Part shown: one piece after another, positions 48,308-60,810 of the stretch
Layout of the letters: every line of letters starts with the position of its first letter
How positions within the stretch are numbered: position 1 is the stretch's first letter
NCBI RefSeq assembly: GCF_052857255.1
Contig: NC_135500.1
Location: forward strand, 109,009,701-109,073,700
Source: Amblyomma americanum
Lineage: Eukaryota > Arthropoda > Arachnida > Ixodida > Ixodidae
Direction of reading: 5' to 3'
Length of the DNA: 64,000 nucleotides
The notes under the pieces: generated by a model
What the model was told of the DNA's origin: nothing
Databases searched by the model: none
What the model saw: only the letters and a program-made list of their open reading frames with translations
Position numbers and translations under genes: made by a program

Positions 48308-49449
48308 ATGTCTTTATCACTTTTCCTACACAAAAAGAAGAAGGAAAAGTCTGCGAGAGCAAAAAAGCGACGCCGGCATGCCTCTTCGGGCTCGGAAAAT
48401 TTGGCGTGCACGATAATCACTGATTCCGCTACACTTGCACATAACGCAACACAGTCGACAAGACCAGGGGAAACCCTATCTCAGGAAGCCCCCGTTTTCT
48501 CCTGGTCAAGCGTCATGCCGCCGCTTCACACTGTCGAGAGCACGTCCGCATTAGTGACTGCCCCACAGAGCCCAAAAAACCCACTAGTGTGCCCGGTCCG
48601 CCCTAAGGAGAGGGACGGCTCTGTCCGCGACGAACCGGACACTCGCATTGCGGAAGCAGTCGAGACAGCCACGCCTACGCCACTGGTGTCCGAAGCCTTG
48701 ACTGTGTCTTCCGCAGGAGACAGAAGCGCCGGCGAGCATGCCTACCCAAGCCCCACTCTAAAGCGGAGTCAAAGTCGTGGTGGTTTAACCAACGTTACCT
48801 TTGGTGGCGACCCCTCGTCAACGCCTTCACCCGACCCTGCAGCGCCAGCCATGCCTAGCGCCCTGGGCGTCGGCAGCGGAGTTCTGACATCATGCCCTGC
48901 ACGCCTTAGAGCTGCCAGCATTATGATTACCCGCGAACCATCGACGGCCGAATCAAACATCGCGCCCAGTGCCTTATACAGTGTAGGGCTGCTGGCTTGT
49001 GCCTTGCTTTCTCTGGCCGTGCTCACGTTCCATTGGCTGGCGATGCCGTTGCTTGCGCCACCCGTGGGCCACTGGTGCCGGAAGTCCGGAGAAGCGGGAA
49101 ACGTGAGCGAATCTCAGTGGAAGAGGATATTCATCCCGCAGGACGACGACGGTAGCTACAGCAAGTGCACCGTCTACAGTGTGGGTTTCGTGATGTCAAG
49201 AGAGAGCGGCGGCGGTGACGCTTTGAGCCGATCAAGGTCCGCGGCTACGGCGGTTACGCCTCCGCGGGAAGAGCTGCCCTGCAGCAGCTGGGACTACGAT
49301 GTCCCGCCAGGGCTTAGGACGTTGACCAGCAAGTGGAACCTGGTGTGCGAGCGCCGCGGGCTTTTATTCGTTGCAGTCATGTACAACAACCTGGGAGGCC
49401 TGGTTGCTATGCCGTTCGTGGGACAGGTTGCTGACCGGTTCGGACGCTG
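48308..49449 (+). CDS. Gene E exon 2: N-terminus, TM1, large loop, TM2
   Basis: Codes for residues 1-380 plus two bases of Trp381. The donor is CGCTG|GTAAGA. The N-terminal ~210 codons (basic stretch then SP/TP-rich text) are shared by all five copies but are longer than in typical SLC22 proteins. Confidence 0.85.
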
Positions 49450-52400
49450 GTAAGATTCATCGAAGCAGTTCTCAACATATGATGAGAATTTGGGGCCGCC
49501 GCAGCAGATTTATGTGTCGCGGTACCTCTTGACCACATATACGGCGGCTTAGGTTCTTCTTCATTAATATATTCAAAAATTTTTTAGCATGCTTCTTCGA
49601 CTGCCTCCATGTTGTGTTAAGAGGAAGCCTATTAACCCCAGATTTTATTAGCAAAATCTTCAGTTATAAAATGTATGGCTCCGAATATACTTTCGATTAG
49701 TATCTGGGGTGACAGTAATTTGGATTCGGCCCTAAAGACAGGAATGAATGCCGTGACATTACGGGCAACGCAGGCCCGTGATGGTCGTCAGCCTCCTCCT
49801 GGCTCTTTTGGCGGCCATCGGGACCGTGTTCACATCGACCTTCGCCACCTTCATCATTTCGCGCATGCTCGTCACGGGTTCGCTCAGCGCGCTGGCCCTC
49901 GTCATGGTGCTGTCCATGTTTGAGGGCTGCGCTGATTTGCAGCGGCAGCGCAGCGTGTGCGCCGCGCACCTGGTCGTGGCCACGGCCGCCCTGGCTCCGC
50001 GGCTGATGGCCGGAATGGTGCTGGACCGGCGGGTCCTCTGCCTCTCTGTGCTGCTCTGCTCGCTGCCGCTGTTGCTTCTTGTGCTGCTGTGCGTGGACGA
50101 GTCACCACGGTGGATGCGGGTGGTCTTCGACAGTCCCGGGGCTGAAAGCAAGACCCCTACGGCGTTGCATCGCTTCACACGCAGGTGTGGAGTTTCCAGC
50201 CAATGCCTTGCAAGCAGAGAAATACCAACTTCTTCACGGAAAAAGCTTGGTTGCCACGATAGGAAAACGTTCACGCAGTGACGAATGTGCTGGGATATCA
50301 AGCGGCTATGCGTATTGGCAAGTTACGACGAATGTCAGACCTGCAGATGTGAAAAGAAGATATTGATTTTAATACGAAATAATCTGATTAGCTTCTGATT
50401 AGCATCTGATTAGCTTCTGATTAATCTGATTAGTCTTCAGAATGTCTTCAGATACATGCCTTTCGGTGATATGAATTGTCGATGAAATTTCGACTGCGTG
50501 AATTTTCTTGTTTAATGTCGGAGGGCGGGCTTACCGACCATTAGGTTGCTGCTGTTGTTGCTTTGTAAGTGCACTTTCGGGTTATCTCCAAAGGTCTCTA
50601 GTCTTTGTGTTCGATTGTATCAACGAGTGAGCATAAAGGACTCCGACGTCTGCAAAAGGTTTAGTTTCCTCAGTTTCCAAATGTGTTAGAAAATAAAACT
50701 TGGTAATGCTGTCGCTTATGTGAAAGGAATGGAAGCTCACATTTTGCTTAGGATTTCTCTTCTTGAGATGCCTTGCATCGCAGACGGGATTGGAGCTGTA
50801 TATTTTTATTGCTACAGCGCTTGTGTTCGCCTATACTTCTCTTCTTTCTCTCCTAAGGGTGCACTTTGTTTTTTGGTTTAGAAAAGACGTTAAGAAATTG
50901 ACGCCAAAACAAGTTGCACTAATGAGAAAGCGATGAAAATACGAAGTGAATGAAAGTAAATGCTTTGGTAAAACATGTTGATGGGTCAGTTGGCGATGAA
51001 TTATAACAATCCTTGTGCAACACGAATACGAGAAAAAAGGGACGTTCCCAGTGCGTAATTGGCCCTTCTTCCGCCGGGCTAAGCGTTTTCACATGAAGTA
51101 AGACATCGCCATGATCACGGTCGCTGGCGTGGAGGTGAGAACATTATAATGCGAAATAAGTCTGTTTCTTCTTGACTGAATTTTATTTTCCGTCAGCTTT
51201 CGAGAGAACAAGAAGATGCGCTGGTAAGGGTAGGGAAATGACGGGCTCGTTATGGAATTCACACTAAGGAAGTGATAGTCAACGAAATCAAGGCAAGCAG
51301 AGGAGAATGTTTCTATTTTTTAATGCCTGGTGTTCATCAATCGGAAATTTGTAGTGAATGATTTTTATGGGGAGAACATAATAGATTACAAAGGAATGAA
51401 AACAATTACAAGCCACCTATATCACTGCAGCCCACCGCCTCCGTATGTGGCGTGTGCTGGTTTAAAAACTGAGATTCTTTTTTGGGTGTTTATGCTTCCT
51501 GTAACATTACCTTGAAAGTCTACCAGCACCACCCTCGTCCATAGCGGCAGACAGAGTGCTCTTTTTCGCAGCGATTTTGGCGTGGAAGGTTATCTAATGG
51601 TGAGGCGGTAGCGTTGAGAGAACACTCTTTTGCGACTTATGGCATCAAGAATCCCAGAATCAAGTTCCTTAGGAATAGAGGCACTGTTGCATGGTCGTAA
51701 GGTGTTAGCAACTTCATTTCTACGGCTTGAGAGGCTGGAAACTGTATTCGTTGATTTTTTTTTCTCTGTCAGGCTAAGCACTGCGATGACCCACAAGCTC
51801 ATGAAGACGACAGCGCGTATGCGGTTGCGCAAGCAGAACATATTGGGGAGCGTGGGCCTTGTGACCGACGCGAATTTTCGGACACGCACGCTGGTGCTGG
51901 TCTTCACGTTGTTCACGCTCCTCAGCTGCCTGGTTGTGTCCACCGGCAAAGAGACTGTGAATCTGGAGCTTCTGGACCTGGTGCTTCGAGTGTTCAGCTT
52001 GGTTGCTGCGGATCAACTCCTGCGCGCATTGACTAGGCGGGACGCTCTGCTGCTTGCTCTGCCGTGTGTATGCCTGCTCTTCTCTGTGGAGGCGCTGGCA
52101 ACAGCCATGGCCGCGGCGTCTGTACTGCCGGTGCTCAGGTGAACAGCGTGCCCCACTTAGAGCCAGGCGCACTTTTGCTAACTGCATGTAAACTACACGC
52201 GTGCCCAGACATAGATACGTTAATAAAGCACGAGGCGGAAATCGTGTGCCTGATTTGAGTCATTGCTGTGTTTTATTACTCACTCAAACAAATACGATAA
52301 TCTAACCACGCGATCACTGAAGCGGTTTACAACAGTAAAGCGATTCTGTAAGGTATGTAATGAACGTTAACATGTGACGAGATGAGCAGCGGTGATCTTT

Positions 52401-53121
52401 CAAAGGAATATGGCTGGTGGGGCATTGCAGTAATTGAAAAGCAGTCTGCACTCGACCTCTGCCACTTTATTGCAGTTTTGGTGATGTGCTGTTTGTGACC
52501 GAGCTCTTGCGTTCCTAATGCGAAAAGAAAATCATTTGAGACTTGTTCCATAGCTTCTCATTCGGGAACTTGATTGCGTCGTTTAGTCCTTTAAGCGCTC
52601 GCTGCCATTACTTCCTCTATAATGATCTGTACAAACTCTCTTTGTCATCAAGACAAACCAGCTTTGTTCACGTTTACACATTAGGTTGAAAGTGACCGGT
52701 ATGTAGAACGATACGTGGTGTACTTCCAGACTACATAGGCGCCGCTTGGGGGCGCTGTTTCAGGGAGCTGCTTTTCGATTCAGTCCTGGCCAACCTTGCG
52801 CTGGTGTGCACGTACAGCCTCGAGCTCTATCCGACCGCAATGAGAGCTACGGGTCTGGGCACCGTCTATTTCGCCGGTGGTGTGTGCGCTACAGCGACAC
52901 CCTTGCTCGAGAGGCGCCTGCAGCCGCCTCTGCTCGAGCTTTGCTCGGTGCTGCTGACGGTGACATCGCTGTCTCTGGTCCCCCTTCTGCCAGAGACCAA
53001 GGACACATCACTGGTGGAGACCACGTGTGACCTCGAGAGGCTGGTCGGGCGACCTAGCAGCACTGAAGGGGATGAAATGTTTGTCGACGTTGATGTGAGT
53101 GTAGTTCATGCAGGTGCATAG
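48308..53121 (+). CDS. SLC22-like organic ion transporter, intact copy E (exons 2-5)
   Basis: Probable plasma-membrane solute carrier of the SLC22 branch of the major facilitator superfamily; substrate unknown. Exons 48308-49449, 49774-50184, 51773-52138 and 52764-53121 join in phase 2 at every junction with GT-AG sites and give 758 residues. Layout: long cytoplasmic N-terminus (1-220, Lys/Arg-rich at 9-25, then Ser/Thr/Pro-rich); TM1 about 224-245; extracellular loop with NVS sequon at 265 and Cys at 325 and 347 (SKWNLVCERRG); TM2 and the MFS signature DRFGRW to 381; TM3-TM6 in exon 3 with ESPRWM at 490-495; TM7-TM10 in exons 4-5; ELYPTAMRATGLG from 660; TM12 ending LPETK at 715-719. SLC22 proteins are usually about 550 residues; the extra length is N-terminal. 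No internal stop. The ATG at 48308 is chosen because TAA precedes it directly. Confidence 0.85.
49774..50184 (+). CDS. Gene E exon 3: TM3-TM6
   Basis: Acceptor GGGCAACGCAG, donor CGCAG|GTGTGG. GC-rich coding with four hydrophobic spans and the intracellular ESPRWM motif. This is the exon almost wholly deleted in A and C. Confidence 0.85.
50190..51770. other. Intron 3 of gene E
   Basis: No nested gene seen. A cluster of CTGATTAG repeats (CTGATTAGCTTCTGATTAGCATCTGATTAG-type, about seven units) lies at 50380-50435. Confidence 0.6.
51773..52138 (+). CDS. Gene E exon 4: TM7 to start of TM10
   Basis: Acceptor with a strong pyrimidine tract (TTTTTTTTTCTCTGTCAG), donor GCTCAG|GTGAAC. Hydrophobic spans TLVLVFTLFTLLSCLVV, LLDLVLRVFSLVA and ALLLALPCVCLLF. 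In A and C only the last ~130 bp persist. An AATAAA lies 84 bp into the following intron (52222-52227). Confidence 0.84.
52764..53121 (+). CDS. Gene E exon 5: TM10-TM12 and C-terminus
   Basis: Acceptor GGCGCTGTTTCAG. Carries ELYPTAMRATGLG, the glycine-rich TM11 and LPETK, hallmarks of SLC22 C-terminal halves. TAG at 53119-53121 stands where A and C have GAG, so the E protein is 13 residues shorter at its end than the frame kept in C. Confidence 0.85.
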
Positions 53122-56100
53122 CTAATCCGAGTTTTGACACCAAGCATTCAAACACATGACATATATCGTACCGTTGTGGCTTTTAAATGCCTGGAGAGCT
53201 AGACACTTGGAAGCATGGCACGTTTTGAAATATCCTCAAGGCGCAGATCAATGGTAGAGTATATAAAAGACGAGTAGAATAGTCCTGAGTGGTTAGTTTC
53301 TACTGACTTCAATTACTTTGCAATCACCGCCTTCTGAGGAAAATGCCGTACGCAGGGAGGCAGCACTCGCAGCTACTATAAGTTACAGGGCGTTGGTCAA
53401 GAAATGTGTCTGAAAGCCTCAGAAGTAACCACCATGGAGGGCACTTAGAGAATGCATCTTGGTACACCGGTTTTTACGTTTTACTGCTCGAGAGTGTATA
53501 CTGCTTAATGGAATCATGATAATGAAGATGTTTAAGGCTTAACTATAAGGAAACCACGCTGATATCATCGGTGTATTCTGAGGCTTTAACACCCCTCTGG
53601 CGGTTTCGCACTGAAGCTAGTCTCAAACTTGGCCTAGGCACTACTTAGAAAACGCGGTACAGTTGGGACAACCATTGCAGCTCCGCAGAGTGAGCAACTA
53701 ATAGCGCTTAGAAATGAAGTGTTGGCATCTAAACTGAGGCGTTTGCAGTCCGGCAGTAGTTCGTCACTCTCTTAAAATAGACAGAACTAACAACGGATAG
53801 GCGACTGAATTATGAGGACGCATTTTTGCTGCAACAGAAAGCAAATGTACAAGACTCCCCGTTCCGTAGCGGTCTCGCCAGGTATCTCGTAGAGGACGTT
53901 CACCGAGATTTTCAGGATCAACGAATGCGCTCGTTTTTTACGCATCATCATGAGCCATGGCGATAGTGATTGTGCGCCGGCTAAATTCAGGTGCTAAAAT
54001 TCAATATCGCCTCACCCTGGCTGTGCGCCGGCTGAAGTCAGGTGTGAAAAAATGAATGTCACCTCTCTCGCCAGAATATAGCGTGGCAGCCTGTGCGTGC
54101 ATGAAGCGTCTACTTATGTGTTCCCATCCGTTAAACCGTTTCGTCATAGTGACCCAAACCTCGTCGACGAGAGCTTTAGTGGACCGTGGTTGACTTCTCA
54201 ACCAATTAGTGCAAAATACTGACAGGCCATGTAGTACCAAAACGGAAAAGCAATTCATCGCCGATACGACTGAAATGTCGCCTTTAACCGAAAGCATAAA
54301 TTAAGGCAGCGTGAGCCGTAAGAAAATATGATGAAGACTTCAGAAATACAACGCCGTCCACCTGACAAAAAAAAAAACGGGCCCTAGTTCGCCGAGGCTT
54401 GTTCGTGTGGTGGGATACATGAATAATACAATCTTTAACAACGGAGCCTCGCTTCAGCTTGTTATATGCAATGTAAATGTCAAATAAACAAAGCTATAGC
54501 TCTTCGTGTCATAATTTAGGTTAGAAAAGAACGCCAACCAAAAACGGAAAGAAGACGCGACGTTTCAGAACCAACACTGTTCCTTCGACAGGTGTGAGTA
54601 TGGGTGAGTTGCAGCTTGCCTGCAACTCACGTTTTTATCTCGTGACATGACTAACAGCAGTTTATTGTGCTCGCATAAGGCAGGATGTTTTCATCTCCAC
54701 CATGATCTGAAAACGTGTTTTTCTCAGTTTTCGGCCTCTATAAGCCCATCGTGAGCTCACCTGGCTGGAAAGGCTAATTTATTTATTATTTTTTTTATTG
54801 ACAACTCGAATGAACCTTTCAGGGTATTTGATCAGGGGCGGGTTGTTACAGCATGCCTATGATTTTTTTTAAATGAATGCCTTGAAGTGCGTCGTATAAT
54901 TGTGTGTAGAACTGCGTCGGCAAAAAGGCGACTGCAGCCCTTGGTTGCGAGGAGAAAGGAATTGTTAAGCGCGGTGGTATGCGTAGAAGTTGCGTAAACT
55001 GCTTTAATATGATTAAGGCAGTCAGAAATGCGGTGAGGAGGTGTGAAAGCACAATTCACAAGCTGTGAGTGATGCAATCTGTGCTTGAGTGTGAGATGTG
55101 AGTGATATATAATGGCGTTAGACGACGGATGGATGAATATAATCCGAGTTGAGTTTGGCGCCGCTCCAATGAAAGGAGTTGTCGGAAGCAATGACTCTTT
55201 CGGCTCGATCTTGACTGAATTCAGAAGGAAACCTTAAGAGGGGTCGGCACAAAGTTAGGTTGGCGGATAAGATGAAGTTTGCTGGGATAAGATGGCCGCA
55301 GCTGGTAAAGGAGATGTTTAAATGGAAAGGTATAGCAGAGGCAGTTGTCCTGCAGTGGGTGAAGTCAGGCTGATGAGAATGATCATAATGAAGGGCGAGA
55401 GCAAGATTTGATTCAAGTGGGCCCCAAACTGCGCATGCGTATTCCGGGCTTAAATAGATCAAAAGTTATACAATGGGCCGTGGCAGTCACATGATACGCC
55501 AGAAAAAATCCCGAGGACGTGGATGGCGTCACTGGTGATGTTGGAATGTGTGGTGACCACCTAAGAGAATTTTAAATTGGGACTCCAAGGTGTTTATGAG
55601 AGCTGAGGAGATTTTGTCATGAAAGATATAGAATTTCACCAAAGAATACACTGCCTGCGGTGAAATGTAATTAGGGATGTTTTGTTATAATTTACAGCCA
55701 CAAGCCATTTTGTTGCACAGTCAGTCGGTGTTGTTTAAGACAGCTTTATATATTAGGGCATTGAGTATGGTAGTGATAAGGAGATAAATTACGCAGTTAG
55801 GGGTGAATATTCACATGTTAATCGGATAACTGAATAATCAGATGGAAGGCGACTTGTCGGAAAAATTATATTTGTCTCAATCCAAAGCGTAATTGTCGAG
55901 ATTTGTAAGTGCAGTGTGTTAATTGCATTACAGTTAGGCTGCCTCTGTCTATTCAAGGTCGTATAAAGAGAGGGCGATGAAATTAATCTTGTTCAATAAT
56001 ACTGCCTTCAATTTACTTTTGACCGCACTTGTACAAGTTTAAATTGCAATCAACCGCAAGTCGCATGCTTCGGCGCGCGTCGCAGAACAGTGCGGGAGGC

Positions 56101-57110
56101 AGGTATCAGCATCACAAGGCAACACGAGGTAAAGTCTCTATTCTGCTCCACAGAAACGATGTGGCAATGCTTGAACGCATGCTCACTGGCATTTACGTTC
56201 CCCCTTTGGCAGACCACAACCGATGCCCCAGCCCATGGCCCCATCATTCTGTCCGACCATGCGCGCACCGGTACGAGCATGCCACGGGCCAGCACAGCCT
56301 CCAGCAAGCAGCTGTTTTCTGAATAATGCGCCCTGACGTTCCTTGCGATCCATAGTCAAGCAGACTTGGTTTGCGTTGTGTGCTTGTGGCGGTGATCTCT
56401 TGGACAATGCGAGCGGTGTTATTGGCTGCTGTGAGGCACGTAGCATAGGTGCCTGTGTAGCATATTGTGCGCATGGGACCTGAACGTTATTGCGTGCTTC
56501 TGTACGTGGAGAGTAGTGTTAGAGTAGTACTTTGCAATGGTTTTTTGCACACTGGCTTTTAGGTCTGTAACATGTGTCCAAGCCAGCTGTGTGAATAAGC
56601 ATTTGTTAAATATGGTGTACAGGTTTCCTGCCAAAGCTTCCTTACGGATTACCGTCGCAGGACTCAGAAACCAGAAACATTTGGTGCATCAATGCGATAA
56701 TTGCCCTCTTCGTGTGCTAGAGTGAGAGAGTAGAAGCTCGAGTGACGACGTAAGTGATATTGTGGGTGAAAACTAATATAGTTCGTAATGGAGAACATGT
56801 AGGCTTCGCTGAGTTGATCTGAATTTTGCAGCCGACGTGTACTAACACGACAAATAACATGCGCAGATACCGTTCCAATTATTGAGGCAACATACAGACG
56901 GAAGCGAACAGCACCAGTGTACTGCGACCGGTGGGGTATTAATTGGACTTTTAGTATCGGGTGTGGGTACTCACATGAATACTAAACATGTGCACTCGCT
57001 TGCCTGGGACCTTTGTGCGAGAGCTCATTTTTCTGCGAAATCGTGAATTATACATCGTCTTATATTCGTTACGTATCTCGCCAGCGTTACAGAACGGCGG
57101 AAGTTGAATA
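53122..57110. repeat. Diverged third copy of the transporter 3' flank
   Basis: Recognisable as the same flank as 6525-12000 and 34661-40150 but much more diverged. Anchors: GAGGAAAATGCCGTACGC at 53337; the GGGCGGGTTGTTACAGC region at 54835 (GGGTGGGTCGTTACAGC at 9241); CAACCGCAAGTCGC at 56051; GCATGCCACGGGCCA at 56277. It lacks the + strand LINE found behind A and C. The minus-strand LINE C-terminal remnant persists at 54840-55060. No gene recognised. Confidence 0.7.
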
Positions 57111-57149
57111 CTGATTGAAAGACATGGGAAGACTGATGCCTGGTGACGT

Positions 57150-57450
57150 AGGCTGTGTGCGTAATGCTTAGAAATTAGAGTTGCTGTGAAATATGCAGTA
57201 TTACCGTTGCTCTTTGGTCCGCCATGGTTACACTATAACCATTCTACAGTTTTGTTTACTACTGTGCATATTTTTCACGTTTTGTGCAGCCGGTGGCTGT
57301 GTGCGTGATGCTTAGAAATGAGTGTTGCTGTGAAATCTGCAGTATTACCGGTGCTCTTTGGCCCGCCATGGTTAAACTATAACAATTCTACAGTTTTGTG
57401 TACTACTGTGTACTACTGGGCATATTTTTCACGTTTTGTGCAGCCGGTGG
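57150..57450. repeat. Direct tandem duplication, about 145-bp unit
   Basis: GGCTGTGTGCGTAATGCTTAGAAA...GTTTTGTGCAGCCGGT at about 57149-57292 is repeated at about 57293-57447 with a dozen or so substitutions and an extra TACTACTGTG triplet-like duplication in the second unit. Confidence 0.85.
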
Positions 57451-57459
57451 CTGCGAGAG

Positions 57460-60290
57460 TTTCATAAATGACTTGTCGGTTATCGTCCGCATTGGTCAAT
57501 GGCGTAAAAATCTGTTAAAGATAGTTGCCAGGCCAGTTGGTTTTTCAGTGAGAGTAGCAAAGTGCATGCGCGGCAAGGGTTTATTCCTTTGCCTGACGTT
57601 CAGCTAACAAAAAACGCAGCCTAACCACGCTGATGAAATGAAAAACTAGCCGGGTTGAATTTCACCCTTCTTATTGTCAGTGTATACTACCACCATTTGC
57701 ATGGCGATTCGAGTTGTCTTCCGTTTTCTTTTTGCGCTTGCATCCTTTGTGTGGGATTCCACGGTTAGAAATTCTTGGCTCTATGCTCGATGTAAAAATG
57801 TAATATCACGCAATTGTGAACGTTGGCGCTCCATGAATGATGTTGAGAAAATGACACAAAACCTTTCTTGTATAAAAGAAACTGCCGTTTTTGCACGCGC
57901 GATTTCTTCAAGTTATGGCTCTTTAGAAGCGGGGACACACAAATGAGAGACATTTGCATTAGCTTAAGCGTGAGTGACCGCTGGGGAGTGCTACCGTGAG
58001 TGAAGGCCCGTTAGTGTGATTTTCAGTTAGAATGAATCCAAGTGAGCGCCTCTGAATTTAAGCAGAGGACACAGGTCTGTAATGAAACTGACAGCTAGGC
58101 TCCCCTACATGTTTGAAGTTGAGGTTGGTAGTAACAATAAAAAAGTAAACGACGTGATATTGGAACGTTCACCAGGCAAATTCCTGTTGGTAACAGCCAC
58201 TGAAATTTCTGGGAAAGTGATGACGGGAAGGCATTGTTCAGGAGACTTTAGAGATCCAGAAACACGTGCCATGCTAGTGGTTTGGGAGGAAACGTAATTT
58301 TGTTCTAGTAACAGTAGGTTGGTAAGCTGTACGTCTGCAACGGGCGGACGTCTTGGCAACGATAGTTCCAGGGAATCTTTTCACTGGGTCCATGCATGAA
58401 TAAACGGGAATCTGAATTCGGTAAAAGAAGGGGGGGGTTACGGACTGTCTGTGGCCCGTGGTAAATAATGTGAACTGCGTGTAAGTTGTAAACTTGGAGA
58501 TTGTTCACAGACGCACAACCGCGTGGCAACAGTCAGTCAAGGAGATGTATCAACAAAAAGTTTATAGTGGTAATAGTGCGATGGATTAAGAGGTGAAAGA
58601 AGGGAGAAAGGACCGTTTTTCAGAGGATTCTTGCGACATAATGCGACAGCTTCTAGTGGCCACTCCCAAATGAAGCCAGCATGTGTAATTCTGCGGCAAA
58701 TGGCTTGCGGGAGTAGTGGCTTTTTAAGCGGAGCGTTCGAGAAGCATAGCATACTGAGGTGCCATCGAGTTGAGGTAAGTAAAAGCTCCTCAGCGTTGGG
58801 CTGCGGAACCTTTTTTTGTGTAATGATAACAGTAAGATGCGCATTGAAAGCCTTTTTTTCACACAGTAACACAATTAAATGAAAATGATGTGCAGTCACA
58901 AAGATTGAGAACTGGTTCGCTCGCTGTCGTGACTAAGACGATGATAGATATAGTTACCATGTTTACGTTTCCGTTCACCGTGTTAACGGACGTCGGAATT
59001 AATGGTTAGCGCTTCAGTCAGAAGTGTTAGCTTAGTCCCTGTTTGGCATCAAATAAAAGTAAGGCAGAAAAAAAGTATTGCGGATGGCAAATGCTTCAAC
59101 ATTTATTGCAAAGAAATACGCAAAAATTTTTATACTGAGATATTTCATGCACTTTAATAACTTTGCATGTAATACTGCAATAATGTTTGCGTAAAACCAT
59201 TCTTAGTGAGTTTCAGCTAACAGCTGTTGTCGCTGTAAGTCGCACAGGTAGACTTTTGAAAAGTCTTCTAATGACTTAAACGCCAAAACATTTACAGGAG
59301 AACAAGTGCTACACGTTACACAGCTTTCAGCTCGCTACCCTGTGTTCCAGATGACTTTTCTGGTTTTTCTTGCACTCTGCGACTTCTGAAAAACGAACAA
59401 TCCTCAGTTCAGGAGTCGTAACCCTCCAAACATCGCAGAACACAACTTGTGGACGTGCCGCACACAGCATGGAAGATCTCAAACTTCGTCGGATTTTCCA
59501 TCAGACCCACACTGCCGCTTGGACTTGTCCTCGCAAGCCCGTTCCGGTAAGTCCGCCCGTGCCTGCGTCTGTTATGCGACTTAGTGGACACCTTACGGTA
59601 AGGACTTTCGAATTTACTTTGGAGTATACATTCCCGAAAGTAATGTCCATGCTCTTACCGCGAAATGTTTCGCGACAAAACGGCTACTTACTTCTCATAA
59701 ACTCAAGGAAACGTTTTCAGCGATGAGCATTACTTGACTTTATAACGATTAAAACTGCACTAAGATGTCGAAGTGCCATCGGTACCTTGTTTTGAGTGTT
59801 GAAGGCTTTCCCCTGCATTGTTTTTTGTGATGCTTTAGGAGGTATGTTAATGTCTTGCGATGTTCTTTATTCTCTTTTAATTTTGTTTTGACAACACCAC
59901 AACTTCTACACATGCCATCCCCTACCCCTCCCAGCCCGCCTCCACTCCCCTCACTGCCTTCGGGCCTTTAAAAAATGAGCCGGTAGACTGTTTTTTTAAA
60001 AGACACAGTTCATGAGGACAGTGTATTTCGAATCATCGGCTGGATTCACTAACTGCTTATACTCTATCTGCCACCATGACAGTGTAGGTAGCTGTCATAC
60101 TAAGCTAGGGAAGCAACCTGAAATGTTACTATTTTAACAGAATTTACAGAGAAAATAGCCCGAGGAGAGCTAGCCAAAATGGGGGTCCTAGCTCGCGCCG
60201 TGCTCGTATGGGGCTCGTGCTGGAATTTCATTAAGGCAGAATCTCGCCAGAAGCGGCGAGGATTCTGGCGGGCAGAGAGGTGGCCCGCAG
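57460..60290. other. Spacer, no gene recognised
   Basis: Short open frames (58082-58297, 58631-58882, 59370-59726 on +) have no motif I recognise and no flanking splice pattern I trust. A G-run lies at 58430-58436. No repeat family recognised. Confidence 0.4.
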
Positions 60291-60299
60291 TCAGTTAAA

Positions 60300-60800
60300 T
60301 ACGGACCCCCGCGGACACGTCCGTTCCCGGTAACGAAGCGGCACACGAGTTAGCCCGAGCTCTCTACTTCCGGGTAACCGTGGAACCTCCGGACTGTCGG
60401 AACCTTGATGAGCGCGTGAAATCCTATTGTGAGATTGTTGAGAACTATAGACTAAACAGAAAACTAGTGCCACCCCCGGATAAGAAGCTAAGTAATAAAG
60501 AAGCGACCACACGGTGTCGCCTGCAAGCCAGAAATTTCGTTAACTCAGTATGGGCCTTTCACGTCTTACCAGGGGAACACGAAAGCGATCTTTGTAAAAC
60601 GTGCGGGGAGAGCGGCACCCTCGAACACATAATATGGGAAGGCGCCGATTCCCATGTAGTAGAGAAAAATATTGATAGCAGATAAAGCTGGGAAGCCCAG
60701 CTTTCGGAGCGAAGATTGCGCTCGGCAGAAACAGATTATCCGCCTGGCCTAGGCGTGCGTGCCGGGAGGTAGTAAGGGGTCTCCATTTCCGGTGGAAGTG
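60300..60800 (+). mobile_element. LINE 3' end (end of RNase H and zinc knuckle)
   Basis: Starts inside RNase H (PGNEAAHELARALYFR near 60328-60375). It continues through YCEIVENYRLNRKLVPPP and LQARNFVNSVWAFHVLPG to the knuckle CKTCGESGTLEHIIW (about 60597-60640). The frame 60380-60685 is open. A 3' UTR leads to a CATC-type tail. 5'-truncated. Confidence 0.7.
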
Positions 60801-60810
60801 AAAGTTGCAT

